Program-made: the position numbers and the translations under genes
The notes under the pieces: generated by a model
Databases searched by the model: none
What the model was told of the DNA's origin: nothing
The model's input: only the letters and a program-made list of their open reading frames with translations
Assembly (NCBI RefSeq): GCF_014873945.1
Contig: NZ_JADBEC010000001.1
Location: 2,337,501-2,401,500, forward strand
Reading direction: 5' to 3'
Length of the DNA stretch: 64,000 nucleotides
Origin: Rhizobium viscosum
Lineage (GTDB): Bacteria; Pseudomonadota; Alphaproteobacteria; Rhizobiales; Rhizobiaceae
In this document: piece after piece, positions 63,652 to 64,000 of the stretch
Layout of the letters: each line of letters starts with the position of its first letter
Numbering within the stretch: position 1 is the stretch's first letter

Positions 63652-64000
63652 ATGACAATCGAAAATACCGAAACTCAAAGAACCACCGCACGCAGGCCGC
63701 GTCCGAAAGGCCGGCGCCTGTCCTCCATCCTGCGACAGATGGCGGCGGACCGAAGCCGCGAACGTGTGTCGATCGGCGACCTGTTCCAGACGATGGGTGA
63801 CCGGGCGATCGGCGCGCTGATGCTGATCTTCGCATTGCCGAACGCTTTTCCGACGCCGCCCGGCACCTCGTCGCTGCTTGGAGCACCCCTGATCTTCCTC
63901 GCCGCCCAGCTTACCTTCGGCCTGAAGCCGTGGCTGCCGAAGGCGATTGCGGCGCGCTCCATGCGACGGGAGGATTTCGAGACGATCGTCGGGCGCATTC
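63652..64000 (+). CDS. exopolysaccharide synthesis protein ExoD-like, 5' part
   Basis: The frame is cut by the window end after 116 codons. The translated part has a basic N-terminus (ARRPRPKGRRLSSILRQM) and then the ExoD-family segment VSIGDLFQTMGDRAIGALMLIFALPNAFPTPPGTSSLLGAPLIFLAAQLTFGLKPWLP with the first membrane helices. ExoD proteins are inner-membrane proteins linked to exopolysaccharide production and alkaline tolerance in rhizobia. ATG 63652 is preferred; an in-frame ATG at 63610 is possible. Neither has a strong ribosome-binding site. It is divergent from the ROK kinase gene across 180 bp. Confidence 0.85.
   Translation, partial: MTIENTETQRTTARRPRPKGRRLSSILRQMAADRSRERVSIGDLFQTMGDRAIGALMLIFALPNAFPTPPGTSSLLGAPLIFLAAQLTFGLKPWLPKAIAARSMRREDFETIVGRI

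Overview
The window is chromosomal DNA of a rhizobial alphaproteobacterium, most likely Rhizobium or a close relative. This rests on the 23S-5S-tRNA-fMet order, the high GC, the recurring palindromic intergenic elements of the rhizobial RIME type, the number of CUT1 sugar ABC transporters with LacI regulators, and the closeness of many proteins to rhizobial or agrobacterial families (ThuA, DgoD, NolFG/AcrAB-like RND pumps, ExoD). The species is not determined.

Layout. 1-2770: 3' end of an rrn operon (partial 23S, 5S, five consecutive stem-loops, tRNA-fMet, terminator). 3.0-5.1 kb: three small exported proteins. 5.2-9.6 kb: an HAE1-type RND efflux pump and its lipoprotein adaptor. 9.9-12.2 kb: a Ca2+/H+ antiporter, a ribbon-helix-helix protein and a PfpI/DJ-1 protein. 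12.2-15.4 kb: an aldehyde dehydrogenase with a DUF779 partner and a GAF/Fis-type regulator. The same inverted repeat precedes both the dehydrogenase and the regulator. 15.8-18.4 kb: exported MsrB, a P-loop kinase-like protein and a flavoprotein. 18.4-21.2 kb: a MerR regulator divergent from a Zn/Cd/Pb P-type ATPase. 21.2-28.5 kb: metE and nrdHIEF, each behind its own cobalamin riboswitch, which together form a B12-independent backup set for methionine and deoxyribonucleotide synthesis.

28.5-51 kb: two paralogous class III nucleotidyl cyclases bracket a long carbohydrate region. It holds a Gts-like sugar ABC transporter with a LacI regulator, a GH2 glycosidase, a second LacI regulator and a Gfo/Idh/MocA dehydrogenase divergent from a second CUT1 transporter plus a ThuA protein. 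It also holds an RpiR-type DNA-binding domain without its sugar-binding half, and an SMP-30/SDR/phytanoyl-dioxygenase operon with a divergent LacI regulator. 51-54.7 kb: a 150-bp inverted repeat, a RIME-like repeat, an SDR, a DoxX protein, and galactonate dehydratase with a FadR-type regulator. 54.9-60.5 kb: an OsmC peroxidase, then a TetR regulator, adaptor and RND pump behind a 48-bp palindrome. 60.6-64 kb: cytosolic GH20 hexosaminidase, a ROK-family amino-sugar/sugar kinase, and the start of an ExoD-like gene.

The main theme is sugar and glycoside uptake and catabolism under many local regulators, next to efflux, metal and redox defence. No phage, insertion sequence, CRISPR array or recognisable defence island was seen. 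The strongest unusual signals are regulatory: the paired B12 switches with an NrdR-like box, the stem-loop array between 5S and tRNA-fMet, the palindrome at 51.1 kb, and a terminator-like hairpin that holds the ribosome-binding site of a cyclase gene. Positions of short sites were counted by eye and may be off by one base.
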